Source: Streptomyces shenzhenensis
GTDB taxonomy: Bacteria > Actinomycetota > Actinomycetes > Streptomycetales > Streptomycetaceae
NCBI RefSeq assembly: GCF_021462265.1
Contig: NZ_JAJONF010000004.1
Span: forward strand, 310,001 to 374,000
Direction: 5' to 3'
DNA length: 64,000 nucleotides
The position numbers were made by a program, and so were the translations under genes. The notes beneath the pieces are model-generated. The model did not search any database. It was not told the origin of the DNA and saw only the letters and a program-made list of their open reading frames with translations. Below, in pieces: positions 35,663 through 46,300 of the stretch (its first letter is position 1; each line of letters opens with the position of its first letter).

Positions 35663-37558
35663 CTACCGGGTGCGCCGGACCAGGTCCACGAGACGGCGGG
35701 CGGTGCCGGGGCGGTAGGCCGGGCCCTCCAGCCGCAGCAGGGCACCGTTGCGGACGACCGCGTACGCGACCGGCGCCGGCGCCTTGGGGAGGGTGACCGG
35801 ATGCCGTCCGGACGGCAGTTGCAGGCGGGCCGGGAGGCGCAGGTGCGCCACACCGGCCTCGGCGACCAACTCGGCGTCCACCGCCAGCGTGGACACCGTG
35901 ACCTTGACGGCGGCCAGGGCGGTGGACGCGGCCGCCGCCACGTACGGCAACGGGAGCGAGTGCCTGCCACGGGCGGAGTTCGCGGCGGCGGCGCCCGCGG
36001 TGTCGGGGCCGAGCTTGCGCAGGCGGGGACCCACATCGAGGGTGAGCTGCGCCCGGCCGGCCGTCCAGTACGGGAGCGCGAGCCGACCGCCGGTGAGTGC
36101 GGGGGTGGCGGCCGGGGTGTTCGGAGTGGCGTCGCCGGTCATGCGGATCAACCGGTCGACGCCCAGGAACTGGACGAACGCCCACACCTCGTGCGGCCCG
36201 CGTTCCAGCGGCCGCCCGCCCGCCAGCCGCTCCGGATCCAGGGTCAGCCGCCCGGACGCGACGAGCCGGCACCGGCCTTCGCCGAGCGGTTCCAGCCGTA
36301 CGTCCAGGTCGCCTTCCGGGTACCACCAGTCCTCCCGGTCGCGGTCCTTGACGACCAGTTCGGCGTAGGCGAGCCGGAACGGGTCACGGACCTCCCAGCC
36401 GTCCTCGGTTCCCGGCACCCCGCCCAGCAACTCCGGGTCGAGCCAGTGCTTCCCGTCCCGCTGGACGAGTGCCAAGGGCTCGCCGTCCCCTCGTACCAGG
36501 CTCAGCCTGACGTCGGCGACCAGGCGGCCGTCCTCCCAGCGGGGCTGGCCGAGCTCGCCGCGGGCCTGCACCTCGCGGACGTGCTCCGCGAACGCGACCG
36601 CGCCGTCGAAGTCGCCGCTTTCGAGGAGTTCGGCCCGCAGCCGTGACACCGCGGGCAACCCCTCCCGTACGGCCGGCGGGAACTCCTCCAGGGCCAGCTG
36701 ACGGGCTGTCTCGAAACGCGGGCGCTGGTCGGCCGGCTCCTCGCGCAGGACTTCGGGTTCCCGGGCGCGGGCCAGGATCTCCACCTGGTAGAGGCGGTGC
36801 AGCAGCCGGTTCTGCAGGCTGTCGAGGTCGTCGGAGGGTGTAGTGCCGTCCTTGAGCTGGCGGGCGATGGTGCGGAGATTGGGCCAGAACCCGTACCGGG
36901 GGTTGAACCGGTGCTGGGTGTTGTTGCCTCCGTCGTCCCGCTTCATCCAGTAATAGCAGGGGTAGTCGGCGAGGATCGCTATGCGCTGTGCCTTCAGGTA
37001 GGCGGCGGTGACGAAGAGCATGTCCTCGAGGAACCAGGGTCCCTCCGGGAAGCGCAGGCCGTGCTGCTCGACGAAGGCCCGGCGGAACATCTTGTGCGGC
37101 GTCAGCGTCTGCATCAGCTCGTCGTTGTCGATCGTGCAGGTACCCACCGTGTGCCGGAACACCCGGCGGGGCCGCACCATGGTGCTGGACATCTTGCCGA
37201 GTACGACGTCGGCGTCGTTCCGCTTCGCGTGCTCGTACAGCCGCTCCAGGGCCTCGGGCCCGAGTATGTCGTCGTGGTCGACGAACTGCACGTACTCGCC
37301 CCTGGCGTGCTGTATGCCGAGGTTGCGCGGTGCACCCGGCCAGCCCGAGTTGGGGCGGGTGCGGACCCGGACGTTCGGATGCGCGGACGCGATCTTCTCC
37401 AGCCGGGCCAGCGTGTCGTCCGTCGACCCGTCGTCGACGTAGATCACCTCGTACTCCTCCGTCGGCAGGCTCTGCCCCAGCAACGACGGTGCGCACTCGT
37501 CGACATAGGCCCCGGTGTTGTAGACGGGGACGATGACGCTGACCTTGATACTCGACAT
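35663..37558 (-). CDS. GT2 glycosyltransferase, wall-polymer type
   Basis: The 631-residue protein has ATG 37558 chosen at the start of the GT-A fold: IKVSVIVPVYNTGAYVDECA, then YVDDGSTDDT, RNLGIQHARGEYVQFVDHDD (DXD-like), and the acceptor-site FLEDMLF. Residues beyond about 300 are a helical region and then beta-rich segments (RPLERGPHEVWAFVQFLGVD, RLALPYWTAGRAQLTLDV), as in TarP/TarS-like enzymes that decorate teichoic acids. No membrane helix is seen. It begins the accessory block between kinases 4 and 5 and could modify a surface polymer; the donor sugar is unknown. Confidence 0.85.
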   Translation of the reverse strand: MSSIKVSVIVPVYNTGAYVDECAPSLLGQSLPTEEYEVIYVDDGSTDDTLARLEKIASAHPNVRVRTRPNSGWPGAPRNLGIQHARGEYVQFVDHDDILGPEALERLYEHAKRNDADVVLGKMSSTMVRPRRVFRHTVGTCTIDNDELMQTLTPHKMFRRAFVEQHGLRFPEGPWFLEDMLFVTAAYLKAQRIAILADYPCYYWMKRDDGGNNTQHRFNPRYGFWPNLRTIARQLKDGTTPSDDLDSLQNRLLHRLYQVEILARAREPEVLREEPADQRPRFETARQLALEEFPPAVREGLPAVSRLRAELLESGDFDGAVAFAEHVREVQARGELGQPRWEDGRLVADVRLSLVRGDGEPLALVQRDGKHWLDPELLGGVPGTEDGWEVRDPFRLAYAELVVKDRDREDWWYPEGDLDVRLEPLGEGRCRLVASGRLTLDPERLAGGRPLERGPHEVWAFVQFLGVDRLIRMTGDATPNTPAATPALTGGRLALPYWTAGRAQLTLDVGPRLRKLGPDTAGAAAANSARGRHSLPLPYVAAAASTALAAVKVTVSTLAVDAELVAEAGVAHLRLPARLQLPSGRHPVTLPKAPAPVAYAVVRNGALLRLEGPAYRPGTARRLVDLVRRTR

Positions 37559-38082
37559 TCGCGAGATTTTACCTGCCTGGTCAGGCATTGGCGAATCTTT
37601 TACAGAAGGGAAGGCGGAGGGGAAGGAGGTGATGCAGGTGCGGAATTGGATAACCGAAAAGGGAGGCCGACCGTTCTGCCGAATTATCGCGCAAGTCGAC
37701 AGGCGCAATTGCCTCGGCGGATCGCAGCCCGGATACCGGTAAAAGGGGGCGTGGCGGTCTCTGGACATGAAGCCTCTTCCAGTCATGAACGTATCACGAC
37801 CATTCCGGAGCCGTCATGTGAATATTTCGTGAAGTGCCGTCAGGTTTCCGCAGGTGGGCCTGTGAGCGGCGCATCCTTTGCCCCTTTTTGTTGTCCGGAG
37901 TCCCCTTCTCGTTCGTTGCAGTACATAAGGCAAAGATGATGCCGCTCTGTGTGGTTGCTGTGTACAGCTGGTTTCTTGAGCGGTCTTGACGGCCTTTATT
38001 TGTCTCGTATTTAGTCTGCTCTTATGTCATTCATAGGGTGGTCTTACCTGGGCTCGCCCGACGGGACAACGAGGGGTGGAGT
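37559..38082. other. AT-richer intergenic region between divergent genes
   Basis: These 524 bases have visibly lower GC than the surroundings (AATTGGATAACCGAAAAGG, AATATTTCGTGAAG, TGCCCCTTTTTGTTG). No credible gene is present. It should hold promoters for the minus-strand glycosyltransferase and the plus-strand FG-GAP operon. The composition suggests acquired DNA. Confidence 0.6.
37986..38015 (+). promoter_or_regulatory. Candidate vegetative promoter of the FG-GAP/LamG operon
   Basis: TTGACG (37986-37991) is followed 16 bases later by TATTTA (38008-38013), or 18 bases later by TTTAGT. It lies about 70 bases before the FG-GAP gene start. Confidence 0.5.
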
Positions 38083-39639
38083 GTGCGTACGCGTACACAT
38101 CTGGCGGGGAAAATGGTCGCTTTGGCCGGCCTTCTCCTGGCCGCGACGGGAGGCGTGACCTTGACCTCCCCGGAGGCGGCCGCCGCCACATGCACGGCGG
38201 GGACGGCGAGCGACTTCAACGGCGACGGGCTGCAGGACACGGTGATCGCGGACCCGGGCGCCACGGTGAACGGGGCCAAGCGCGCCGGACTGGTACGGGT
38301 GGTCCTGGGCGGGGGCAAGGGCGTCTCGGAGATCTCCCAGGCGACCAGCGGCATGGACGCGACGCCCGAGACCGGCGACGGCTTCGGCGCGTCCTACGCC
38401 GGCTACGACGCCGACGGCGACGGCTGCAGCGACCTGGTGGTCGGCGCGCCGTACGAGGACGTCGTGAAGGACGGCAAGAACCTCGTCGACGCCGGGGCGA
38501 TCTACATCATCCACGGCACGCCCACCGGCATCGGGACGGGCTCCGCGATCCAGGGCTACAGCCAGGCGGGGTTCGACTCCGCCACGGCGACCGAGGCGTA
38601 CGACTGGTTCGGTTACGCGCTGAAGGCGGGCACGACCGCGAGCGGAGCGCCGTACCTGGTCATCGGGGTCCCCGGTGAAGGGGTCACGGTCGGCGGCACG
38701 ACGTACACCGACGCCGGGTGCATCGAGTACGTCCAGGGCACCACCAAGGTCTCCCTGACCCAGAACTCTCCCGGGGGGAACGGCGACGCAGAGGAGAACG
38801 ACCGCTTCGGCTACTCACTCGCCGGAACCAACCGCTACTTCGCCGTCGGCGTTCCGGGTGAGGGAGCCGGTGACCTGGCGTTCGCGGGCGCCGTGGACGT
38901 CTTCAGCCACACCCTCTCCGGCGGCATGCCCACGCCGCTGGTGGGGATCGGCCAGGACAGCACCGGGATCGGCGGTGCGGCGGAGGCCGGGGACCGCTTC
39001 GGCTCCTCGGTCTCCATGACCGGGTACCGGCCCAGCGACCAGACGTACAACTCCGACGTCCTGCTGGCCGTGGGCATCCCGGGCGAGGACATCGGCACCA
39101 CGCCGGACGCGGGCGGGGTGGCGGTCATCCGCATCCAGCCGTCCGGCGCATACACGCAGATCGCGGCGTTCGACAACAGCGTGGCGGACGTCGAGGGCGA
39201 CGCGGTCGCCGGTGACTTCATGGGCCAGCGCGTGGCGATCGCCAACACCGACACCACCGTCGTGACCACCACGGCCAATGTCCGCCTCGCCGTCGGCGAG
39301 CCCGGCAAGGACACCCCGACGGTCAAGGACGCAGGCGCCGTGCATACCTTCCGGCCGCTCGACGCCGCCCTCGGCGCCAACGACAAGGAGCTCTTCCGCG
39401 GTTCGGGGCTGCCCGGCACCGCGACCGCCCGTGACTACACGGGTGTCGCTCTCGCAGGCGGCAGCACCAACCTCTACGTGGGCGTGCCCTACAGCAAGGA
39501 ACCGGCCACCTCGAAGGGTGTCGTGTACGTCATGCCGTGGTCCGACATCGACGGCACCACCAGCACGGGGACCACCGTCCACGTGCCCGGATCGGGCGGC
39601 CTGCCCGACGCGGGCTCGACGTTCGGGGTGATCGGGTGA
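38083..39639 (+). CDS. Secreted FG-GAP repeat (integrin-alpha-like beta-propeller) protein
   Basis: The 518-residue protein starts at GTG 38083, with GAGGGG and GGAG upstream. The signal peptide (KMVALAGLLLAATGGVTLTS) ends near EAAAA. The mature part is a series of FG-GAP blades with the DxDGDGxxDLxxGAP pattern: SDFNGDGLQDTVIADPGA, DADGDGCSDLVVGAPYED, then repeated (Y/F)xVGVPGEG and GxxxxAG units (about seven). Such propellers bind calcium and mediate adhesion or carbohydrate binding. It lies 32 bases before the LamG gene, so the two are probably co-transcribed. In Streptomyces, FG-GAP proteins are often neighbours of RHS toxins. Confidence 0.88.
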   Translation: MRTRTHLAGKMVALAGLLLAATGGVTLTSPEAAAATCTAGTASDFNGDGLQDTVIADPGATVNGAKRAGLVRVVLGGGKGVSEISQATSGMDATPETGDGFGASYAGYDADGDGCSDLVVGAPYEDVVKDGKNLVDAGAIYIIHGTPTGIGTGSAIQGYSQAGFDSATATEAYDWFGYALKAGTTASGAPYLVIGVPGEGVTVGGTTYTDAGCIEYVQGTTKVSLTQNSPGGNGDAEENDRFGYSLAGTNRYFAVGVPGEGAGDLAFAGAVDVFSHTLSGGMPTPLVGIGQDSTGIGGAAEAGDRFGSSVSMTGYRPSDQTYNSDVLLAVGIPGEDIGTTPDAGGVAVIRIQPSGAYTQIAAFDNSVADVEGDAVAGDFMGQRVAIANTDTTVVTTTANVRLAVGEPGKDTPTVKDAGAVHTFRPLDAALGANDKELFRGSGLPGTATARDYTGVALAGGSTNLYVGVPYSKEPATSKGVVYVMPWSDIDGTTSTGTTVHVPGSGGLPDAGSTFGVIG

Positions 39640-39671
39640 ACGGCCGGCACGGGAGCAGAGAGCACCGCACC

Positions 39672-42600
39672 ATGAAGATCCGCAGAACACCCGGCCGCCG
39701 CCCGCTCGTCGCGGCCGCCGCCGTGGCGGCCCTGCTGATGACCGGTCTGAGCGTCGTCTCCGCGCCGGCCGCCGAGCAGACGTCGGCCGCCGCCAAGGAC
39801 ACCGCCGCCGACAGCGGCACGTTGCTCTCCCCGGCCGCCGCCCGGACCAGGGCGAAGAAGTCCGGCAAGGCCGTCGAGATCCAGAGCCTGCGCGACGAAC
39901 GCAGCACCACCGTCGCCAACCCGGACGGCACGTTCACCGTCAGCGAGTACGTCCAACCCGTCCGTACTCGCGTCGACGGCAAGTGGACGGACATCGACAC
40001 CACGCTGGTCAGACGGAAGAACGGCACCCTCGCCCCGAAGGCGGCGCTGACCGCCATGTCCTTCTCCGGCGGTGGTGACACGACCTTCGCCGAGATCGAG
40101 AAGGACGGCCGCTCCGTCTCCCTGGACTGGCCGGACAAGCTGCCGAAGCCGCGGATCGACGGTTCAACCGCCACGTACCGCAACGTCCTGGACGGCGTCG
40201 ACCTCAAGGTCACCGCCAGCGCCGAGGGCTTCTCGCACGTGCTGGTCGTCAAGAACGCGAAGGCGGCGGCCGACCCGGAGCTGGCGAAGCTGCGCCTGCC
40301 GCTCGACACCTCCTCGGTGAACCTGACGGAGACCGGCGACGGTGGGCTGACCGCCACCGACACCGGCTCGGGCGGCGCGGTCTTCGAGGCGCCGCAGCCG
40401 GTGATGTGGGACTCCAGCCACGCGGCGAAGGACGACGCGCCCGCCGCCGACGAGAACACCCAGACGCCCCCCGAGGGCGCCCGGGTCGCCGACGTCGGCG
40501 TCGACGTCTCCGCGGACACGATGACGCTCACCCCCGACACGGACCTGCTCACCGCCCCCGACACCGTCTACCCGGTCTACATCGACCCGGTCGTCAAGAC
40601 CGCCACCCGCACCGGCTGGACGATGGTCTCCTCGCACTACTCGGGCACCTCGTTCTGGAAGTTCGACGACGACGAAGGCGTCGGCCTGTGCCCCTCCGAC
40701 GTGTCGGTGCGGTGCAGCAGCTCGGCGGACGTGAAGCGGCAGTTCTTCGCGATCCCGACCGGCACCTTCGCGGGCAAGGACATCGTCAGCGCCGAGTTCG
40801 CGGTGACGCAGGTGTTCACCTACAGCTCCAGCGCCCGTGAGGTGCAGCTGGCCCGGGTCAACAGCACCGGTGCGAGCGCGATCAGCTCGAAGACCGACTG
40901 GGCGAACCAGCCGTCGTCCAAGGCGACGATCGGCTCCAAGTCGCCGACCGACAACGCCGGTTCGTGCACCTCGACCAACCAGAACGTCCGCTTCGACGTG
41001 CAGAGCACCATCCAGACCGCGGCCGACAACGCCTGGGCCACCACCACGTTCCGTCTGAAGGCGGGCAGCGAGTCCGACACCTCGTACTGGAAGCGCTTCT
41101 GCGGCAACGCGCACCTCGAAGTCACCTACAACCGGCCTCCGTTGGAGCCCGTCCAGAGCGACCTGCAGATGAAGCCGGGCGGCACCTGCGAGTACGGCGC
41201 CGCCACCGAGCACTACGTGACCGAGGCCCCGCGGGTCTCCGCCGTGATCCGGGACTACGACCACGGCGACAACGGCTCGAACTCCGAGACGCTCCAGGCC
41301 CAGTTCAAGGTCTGGTGGACCAACTCCAGCGGTGACACGGTCACGCACTACGCCACGACGGCCAAGAAGACCACCGTCGACTCCAGCTGGAGCGACCAGA
41401 CCGGTGTGGCCACGTTCTTCTACACCATCGGCAGCGACGTCTCGGGCGACGGGGAGGCCGGGTTCACCGTCCCGGCGAACACCACGGTCGCCTGGGCGGT
41501 CCGAGGCTACGACCAGCAGTCGTACGGCGCCTGGTCGACCGACGGCGACCAGACCCGCTGCGAGTTCATCTACGACACCAGCAAGCCCAAGTCGGCCGCG
41601 ATCACCTCGGCCCAGTACCCGGACGACGAGGCCTGGCACACGGGCGTCGGCGACTACGGCGACTTCACCATGGACTCGCCGTCCACCGACGTCACCAAGT
41701 ACACCTACTACGTCACCGGCCCGCAGGCCGACAGCACGAAGCGGACGGTGGCCGCCGACTCCACCGGCGGACCGGCGACCATCCGCTGGATGCCGCCCAG
41801 CGAGGGCACCTACGTCCTGCACGTGACCGCGGTCGACGGCGCCGGCAACGCGCAGAAGACGCCGACGGTGCACGTCTTCCTGGTCAGCGACGGCCGCGCG
41901 CCGGTCGCCGCCTGGACCCTCGGTGACGCCAAGGGCTCCACGAAGGCGGCCGGGAGCAGCACCACCCCCGCCGCGACCCCCGGTTCCGGAGTGGCCTTCG
42001 GCGCGGCCGGCCCGCTCGGCTCCACCGACACCGCCGCCTCCTTCGACGGCACCGAGAACGCCTACCTCGACTCGGGCACCGCCTCCGTCGACACCGGCAA
42101 GTCCTTCTCCGTGAGCGCCTGGGTGATGCTGCCTACGCTGCCCACCCAGAACATGACCGTCGTCAGCCAGGACGGCACCGCCCAGGCCGGCTTCGAGCTG
42201 GGCTACGACAAGGACACCGCCTCCTGGACCTTCCGCATCCCGGTCAGCGACATGGAGACGCTGGGCACCTGGAAGGTCTCCGGCGCCACGGCGGTCGTGG
42301 GCAGCTGGACGCACCTGATCGGCGTGTACGACGCCGAGCTCGGCAAGCTGATGCTGTACGTGAACGGCGTGCTTGTCGCCGACGACGTGCAGGCCCGGCA
42401 CACCGTGTGGACCGCGACCGGCGCCGTGCAGATCGGCCGCCAGCTCGACCTGGACGGATACACCAACAACCTCAAGGGCAGCGTCGCGGACGTCAAGCTG
42501 CACGACCGGGTCATCCCGCCCACCGAGGGCCAGGAACTCGGCGGCATCCAGCCGCACCAGCTGGCCTACTGGCAGCTGGACGAGGCCGCGAACGGCGTCT

Positions 42601-43292
42601 CCCCGGAGAACGGCGGCGGCACCGGGCTGACCCTCGGTGGCGGCGCGTCCATCTACACCCCGGACGAGTCCTGCGACCCCGAGGCCGACCCGGACTGCGT
42701 CCCGCCGGCCCCGCCGCTGTGGGGCGACGGGCACCTGGCGCTCGACGGCGTCAGCGGCTACGCCACCCGGGCCGCCGCCGGACCGCTCACCGACCAGGAC
42801 AGCTTCACCCTGACCGCCCGCGCCCGGCTCGCCTCGGCGAACCCGGCGACCGACGAGACGGTGCTGTCCCTGTCCGGTGCGAACGGCACCGCGATCAAGG
42901 TCAGGTACTCGGCGGCCGACGCCCGCTGGCAGTTGGCGGTGACCGACGCGGACACCTCCTCGCCGGTCACCGTCACCGAACTGGACAAGGGCGACGCCCC
43001 GAGCTCCGCGGGCGACGGCGATCACCTCGCCCTCGTCTACAACGCGGTCTTCGGCGACGTGCTCCTGTACGTCAACGGCGTCGCCGTCGTCGACGCCTCC
43101 TGGGACAACACCTGGGACTTCAGCACGACCAGCCTCCAGGTCGGCCGCGCGCTGACCGGGACGAAGGCCGGGGAGTACTTCTCCGGCGCCGTGGACGAGG
43201 TGCGCATGTACCAGGGTCCGCTGGACGCCTCGCTGGTGGCGCTGGTCGCCGGCCTGCCGGGCGGCTCCAGCATCGACGAGACCTCGGCGTAA
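39672..43292 (+). CDS. Secreted LamG-domain/DNRLRE-type surface protein
   Basis: The 1206-residue protein starts at ATG 39672 with a Sec signal peptide (RRPLVAAAAVAALLMTGLSV). The N-terminal third (TVSEYVQPVRTRVDGKWTDI, FSHVLVVKNAKA, YPVYIDPVV) is the shared head of Streptomyces RHS-associated proteins. A DNRLRE-like beta domain follows (AEFAVTQVFTYSSSAREVQL). Two LamG jelly-rolls close it: about residues 790-950 (SFSVSAWVMLP, GSWTHLIGVYDAELGKLMLY, GSVADVKLHDRVI) and about 1015-1195 (SFTLTARARLA, HLALVYNAVFGDVLLYVNG, GAVDEVRMYQGPLD). It is predicted to bind glycans or display a partner. It is probably secreted together with the RHS protein encoded downstream. Confidence 0.88.
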   Translation: MKIRRTPGRRPLVAAAAVAALLMTGLSVVSAPAAEQTSAAAKDTAADSGTLLSPAAARTRAKKSGKAVEIQSLRDERSTTVANPDGTFTVSEYVQPVRTRVDGKWTDIDTTLVRRKNGTLAPKAALTAMSFSGGGDTTFAEIEKDGRSVSLDWPDKLPKPRIDGSTATYRNVLDGVDLKVTASAEGFSHVLVVKNAKAAADPELAKLRLPLDTSSVNLTETGDGGLTATDTGSGGAVFEAPQPVMWDSSHAAKDDAPAADENTQTPPEGARVADVGVDVSADTMTLTPDTDLLTAPDTVYPVYIDPVVKTATRTGWTMVSSHYSGTSFWKFDDDEGVGLCPSDVSVRCSSSADVKRQFFAIPTGTFAGKDIVSAEFAVTQVFTYSSSAREVQLARVNSTGASAISSKTDWANQPSSKATIGSKSPTDNAGSCTSTNQNVRFDVQSTIQTAADNAWATTTFRLKAGSESDTSYWKRFCGNAHLEVTYNRPPLEPVQSDLQMKPGGTCEYGAATEHYVTEAPRVSAVIRDYDHGDNGSNSETLQAQFKVWWTNSSGDTVTHYATTAKKTTVDSSWSDQTGVATFFYTIGSDVSGDGEAGFTVPANTTVAWAVRGYDQQSYGAWSTDGDQTRCEFIYDTSKPKSAAITSAQYPDDEAWHTGVGDYGDFTMDSPSTDVTKYTYYVTGPQADSTKRTVAADSTGGPATIRWMPPSEGTYVLHVTAVDGAGNAQKTPTVHVFLVSDGRAPVAAWTLGDAKGSTKAAGSSTTPAATPGSGVAFGAAGPLGSTDTAASFDGTENAYLDSGTASVDTGKSFSVSAWVMLPTLPTQNMTVVSQDGTAQAGFELGYDKDTASWTFRIPVSDMETLGTWKVSGATAVVGSWTHLIGVYDAELGKLMLYVNGVLVADDVQARHTVWTATGAVQIGRQLDLDGYTNNLKGSVADVKLHDRVIPPTEGQELGGIQPHQLAYWQLDEAANGVSPENGGGTGLTLGGGASIYTPDESCDPEADPDCVPPAPPLWGDGHLALDGVSGYATRAAAGPLTDQDSFTLTARARLASANPATDETVLSLSGANGTAIKVRYSAADARWQLAVTDADTSSPVTVTELDKGDAPSSAGDGDHLALVYNAVFGDVLLYVNGVAVVDASWDNTWDFSTTSLQVGRALTGTKAGEYFSGAVDEVRMYQGPLDASLVALVAGLPGGSSIDETSA

Positions 43293-43305
43293 CCGTCCCC
43301 GTGCG

Positions 43306-43339
43306 TGGGCGGGCGGCTCGACTGTGAGCCGCCCGCCCA
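43306..43339 (+). terminator. Terminator between the LamG and RHS genes
   Basis: TGGGCGGGCGGCTC (43306-43319) pairs perfectly with GAGCCGCCCGCCCA (43326-43339). It lies 14 bases after the LamG stop, so the RHS gene may have separate transcription. Confidence 0.8.
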
Positions 43340-43355
43340 TCTCCGCATGTCTATC

Positions 43356-43388
43356 TCTACCGGTTGTCTACCGATTCTCTACTGATTA
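43356..43388 (+). repeat. Three 11-bp tandem repeats at the RHS gene start
   Basis: TCTACCGGTTG, TCTACCGATTC and TCTACTGATTA lie head to tail at 43356-43366, 43367-43377 and 43378-43388. The last one abuts the AGGAGA ribosome-binding site. Eleven bases is about one helical turn, as for operator iterons. Confidence 0.75.
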
Positions 43389-43397
43389 GGAGAGTTG

Positions 43398-46300
43398 ATG
43401 TCCTCGCCTGCCTGGTTCCGGTCGGTACGACCGGCCTGGCGAAGCGGTCGCAGACGGGCTGCGGTGGTCCTCGGACTGGCGCTGTCCATAGGGCTGCTCC
43501 CGCAGTACGCCCCCGCGGCCACGGCCTCCGACACCGGAGTGACCCGGCCCAAGACGCAGACCGACCTCGACAAGCCGGTGCGCGGCAAGAAGGCCACCGC
43601 CAAGACCCTCAAGAAGACCGACCAGGCCGCGAAGGCCGCGGTCAGGAAGACCTCCAAAGCCCACTGGCCCAAGGCGGGCAGCGCCGAGGTCGACCTCGGC
43701 GGCAAGGCGGTCAAGGCCGCCGGCCTGCCCCTGACCGCCAGGGCGGCCGGCGGGGCCAAGGGCGCCGACTCCGTCCGCGTCCAGGTCCTCGGCCGCAAGG
43801 CCACCGAGGCGGCCGGCGTGGACGGCGTGCTGTTCACCGTCGCCCGCACCGACGGCGCCACCACCGCTGGCCCCGCCCAGGTCACCCTGGACTACGCGGA
43901 CTTCGGCGGCGCCTTCGGCGGCGCCTACGGCTCCCGGCTGCGGCTCGCCACGTACCCCGCGTGCGTGCTGACGACGCCGGAGAAGAGGTCCTGCTCGACG
44001 CCGACCTATCTGAAGACGGCGAACGACCAGGCCGAGCAGACCCTGACCGCGACCGTGCAGGCGGCCGCCGACACCTCCGGCCCCTCCGCCCAGCTCCTCG
44101 AAGCGGACTCCGCCACCTCCTCGGTCACCGTCGTGGCGGCCACCGCGAGCAGCGGCGGCGACGGCGGCGACTACAAGGCGACCAGCCTCGCGCAGTCCTC
44201 GCAGTGGGGCGTCGACACCAGCTCCGGCGCGTTCACCTGGTCGTACCCGATGAGCGTCCCGCCGGTCCCCGGCGGCATGCAGCCGACCGTCGGCCTCAGC
44301 TACAACTCCCAGTCGATCGACGGCCAGACGGCCACCACCAACAACCAGGGTTCGTGGATCGGCCAGGGCTTCTCCTACGACCCCGGTTACATCGAGCGCA
44401 GCTACAACGCCTGTGCCGACGACGGCCACGACGACACCAACGGCGACGAGTGCTGGGCGTTCGACAACGCCACCCTGTCGCTGACGGGCGGCAGTTCGGG
44501 CCGGCTGGTCAAGGCCGACAAGACCGGCGAGTGGCGGATCAGCTCCGACGACAACTCCAAGGTCGAGCACCTGACCGGCGCCGTCAACGGCGACGACAAC
44601 GGCGAGTACTGGAAGATCACCACCGGCGACGGCACCCAGTACTACTTCGGCCTCAACCATCTCACCGGCTACGCGAGCGGCAACGAGGAGACCAACTCCA
44701 CCTGGACCGTCCCGGTCTACGGCGACGACTCCGGCGAGCCCTGCTACAACGCCACCTTCGCGGACGCCTACTGCACCCAGGCCTGGCGCTGGAACCTCGA
44801 CTACGTCGTCGACCCGCACGGCAACGCCATGTCGTACTTCTACGGCACGGAGACCAACTACTACACGCAGGGCCTGAAGACCACCGAGAACGGCAAGGCC
44901 TACATCCGCGGCGGCTACCTCAAGCGCATCGACTACGGCCAGCGCGACGGCACGGTCTACTCCACCAAGCCGGCCGCCCAGGTCGTCTTCACCACCGCCG
45001 AACGCTGCGTGGGCTCGCTCACGGACTGCTCCGCCGGCGCCCTCACGGACTCCACGGCCGCCGACTGGCCGGACGTGCCCTGGGACCAGAACTGCAAGGC
45101 GGACAGCAAGTGCCCCGGCCAGAACTCGCCCACCTTCTGGACCCGCAAGAAGCTCACGAAGGTCACCACCCAGATCCGCACCGGTGACTCCGCCTACACC
45201 CCGGTGGACGTGTGGAGCCTCACCCAGGACTTCACCGACAACGGCGACGGCTCCAAGTCCCTGTGGCTCAGCAAGATCGACCACACCGGCAAGGTCGGCA
45301 CCGACGCCTCCGTCCCGTCCGTCCAGCTGTACGGCACCCAGTTGCCCAACCGCGTCGACGAGACCGGCAACAACATCCAGCCCTTCTACCGTTTCCGCCT
45401 CTCCGGGGTACAGAACGAGTCGGGCGGCGTGCTCAGCGTCAACTACGCCGACAACCAGTGCACGACGAGCAACGTCCCGGCGGAGGACTCCTCCACCAAG
45501 CGCTGCTTCCCGGTGAAGTGGAACCCGCCCGGCGCCACCGACCCGATCACGGACTGGTTCCACAAGTACGTGGTCGCCTCCGTCGTACAGACCGACCTCA
45601 CCGGCGGCAACGCCGACCAGGTCACCTCGTACACCTACCTCGGTGACGCGGGCTGGCGGAAGACCCCGGCCGACGGCATCACCAAGACCGAGGACCGCAC
45701 CTGGAGCGACTGGCGCGGTTACGGCAGGGTCCGGGTCGTCACCTCCGACGGCACCAACTCCGCCGCCAACACCCGCACCGAGCACGTCTTCTTCCGCGGT
45801 CTCGACGGCGACGTCGACAAGAACGGCACCACCCGCTCCGCGACCGTCACCGACTCCAACGGCGTCTCCTACGACGACTCCGACTGGAAGGCCGGCCAGG
45901 AGCTGGAGACGCTCACCTACAACGGCGACGACATCACCGAGAAGTCGGTGACGGTGCCGTGGACCGCGGTGACCGCTACGGAGACCCGGGACTGGGCCAC
46001 CTACAAGGCCCGTTACGTGGCGACCGGTTCGACCGACACCTACACCGCGCTCGCGGTGGGCGGCTGGCGGCACACCAAGTCCACCACGACCTACGACGAC
46101 GCGACCGGCCGCGAGAAGACGGTCGACGACGACGGCGAGGTCGGCGTCGCCGACAACCAGTGCACCCGCACCGAGTACGCGGACAGCGCGAGCGCGCACA
46201 TCTACACGATGGTCTCGCGGGTCGAGAAGGTCGGCGTCGACTGCGCCTCCACCCCCGACCGCTCCAAGGACGTCATCTCCGACGACCTCACCTACTACGA

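Noticed and set aside
40164..43340. 1058-aa minus-strand frame over the LamG gene
   Set aside because: It is a GC-bias shadow; the sense strand has a signal peptide and LamG domains.
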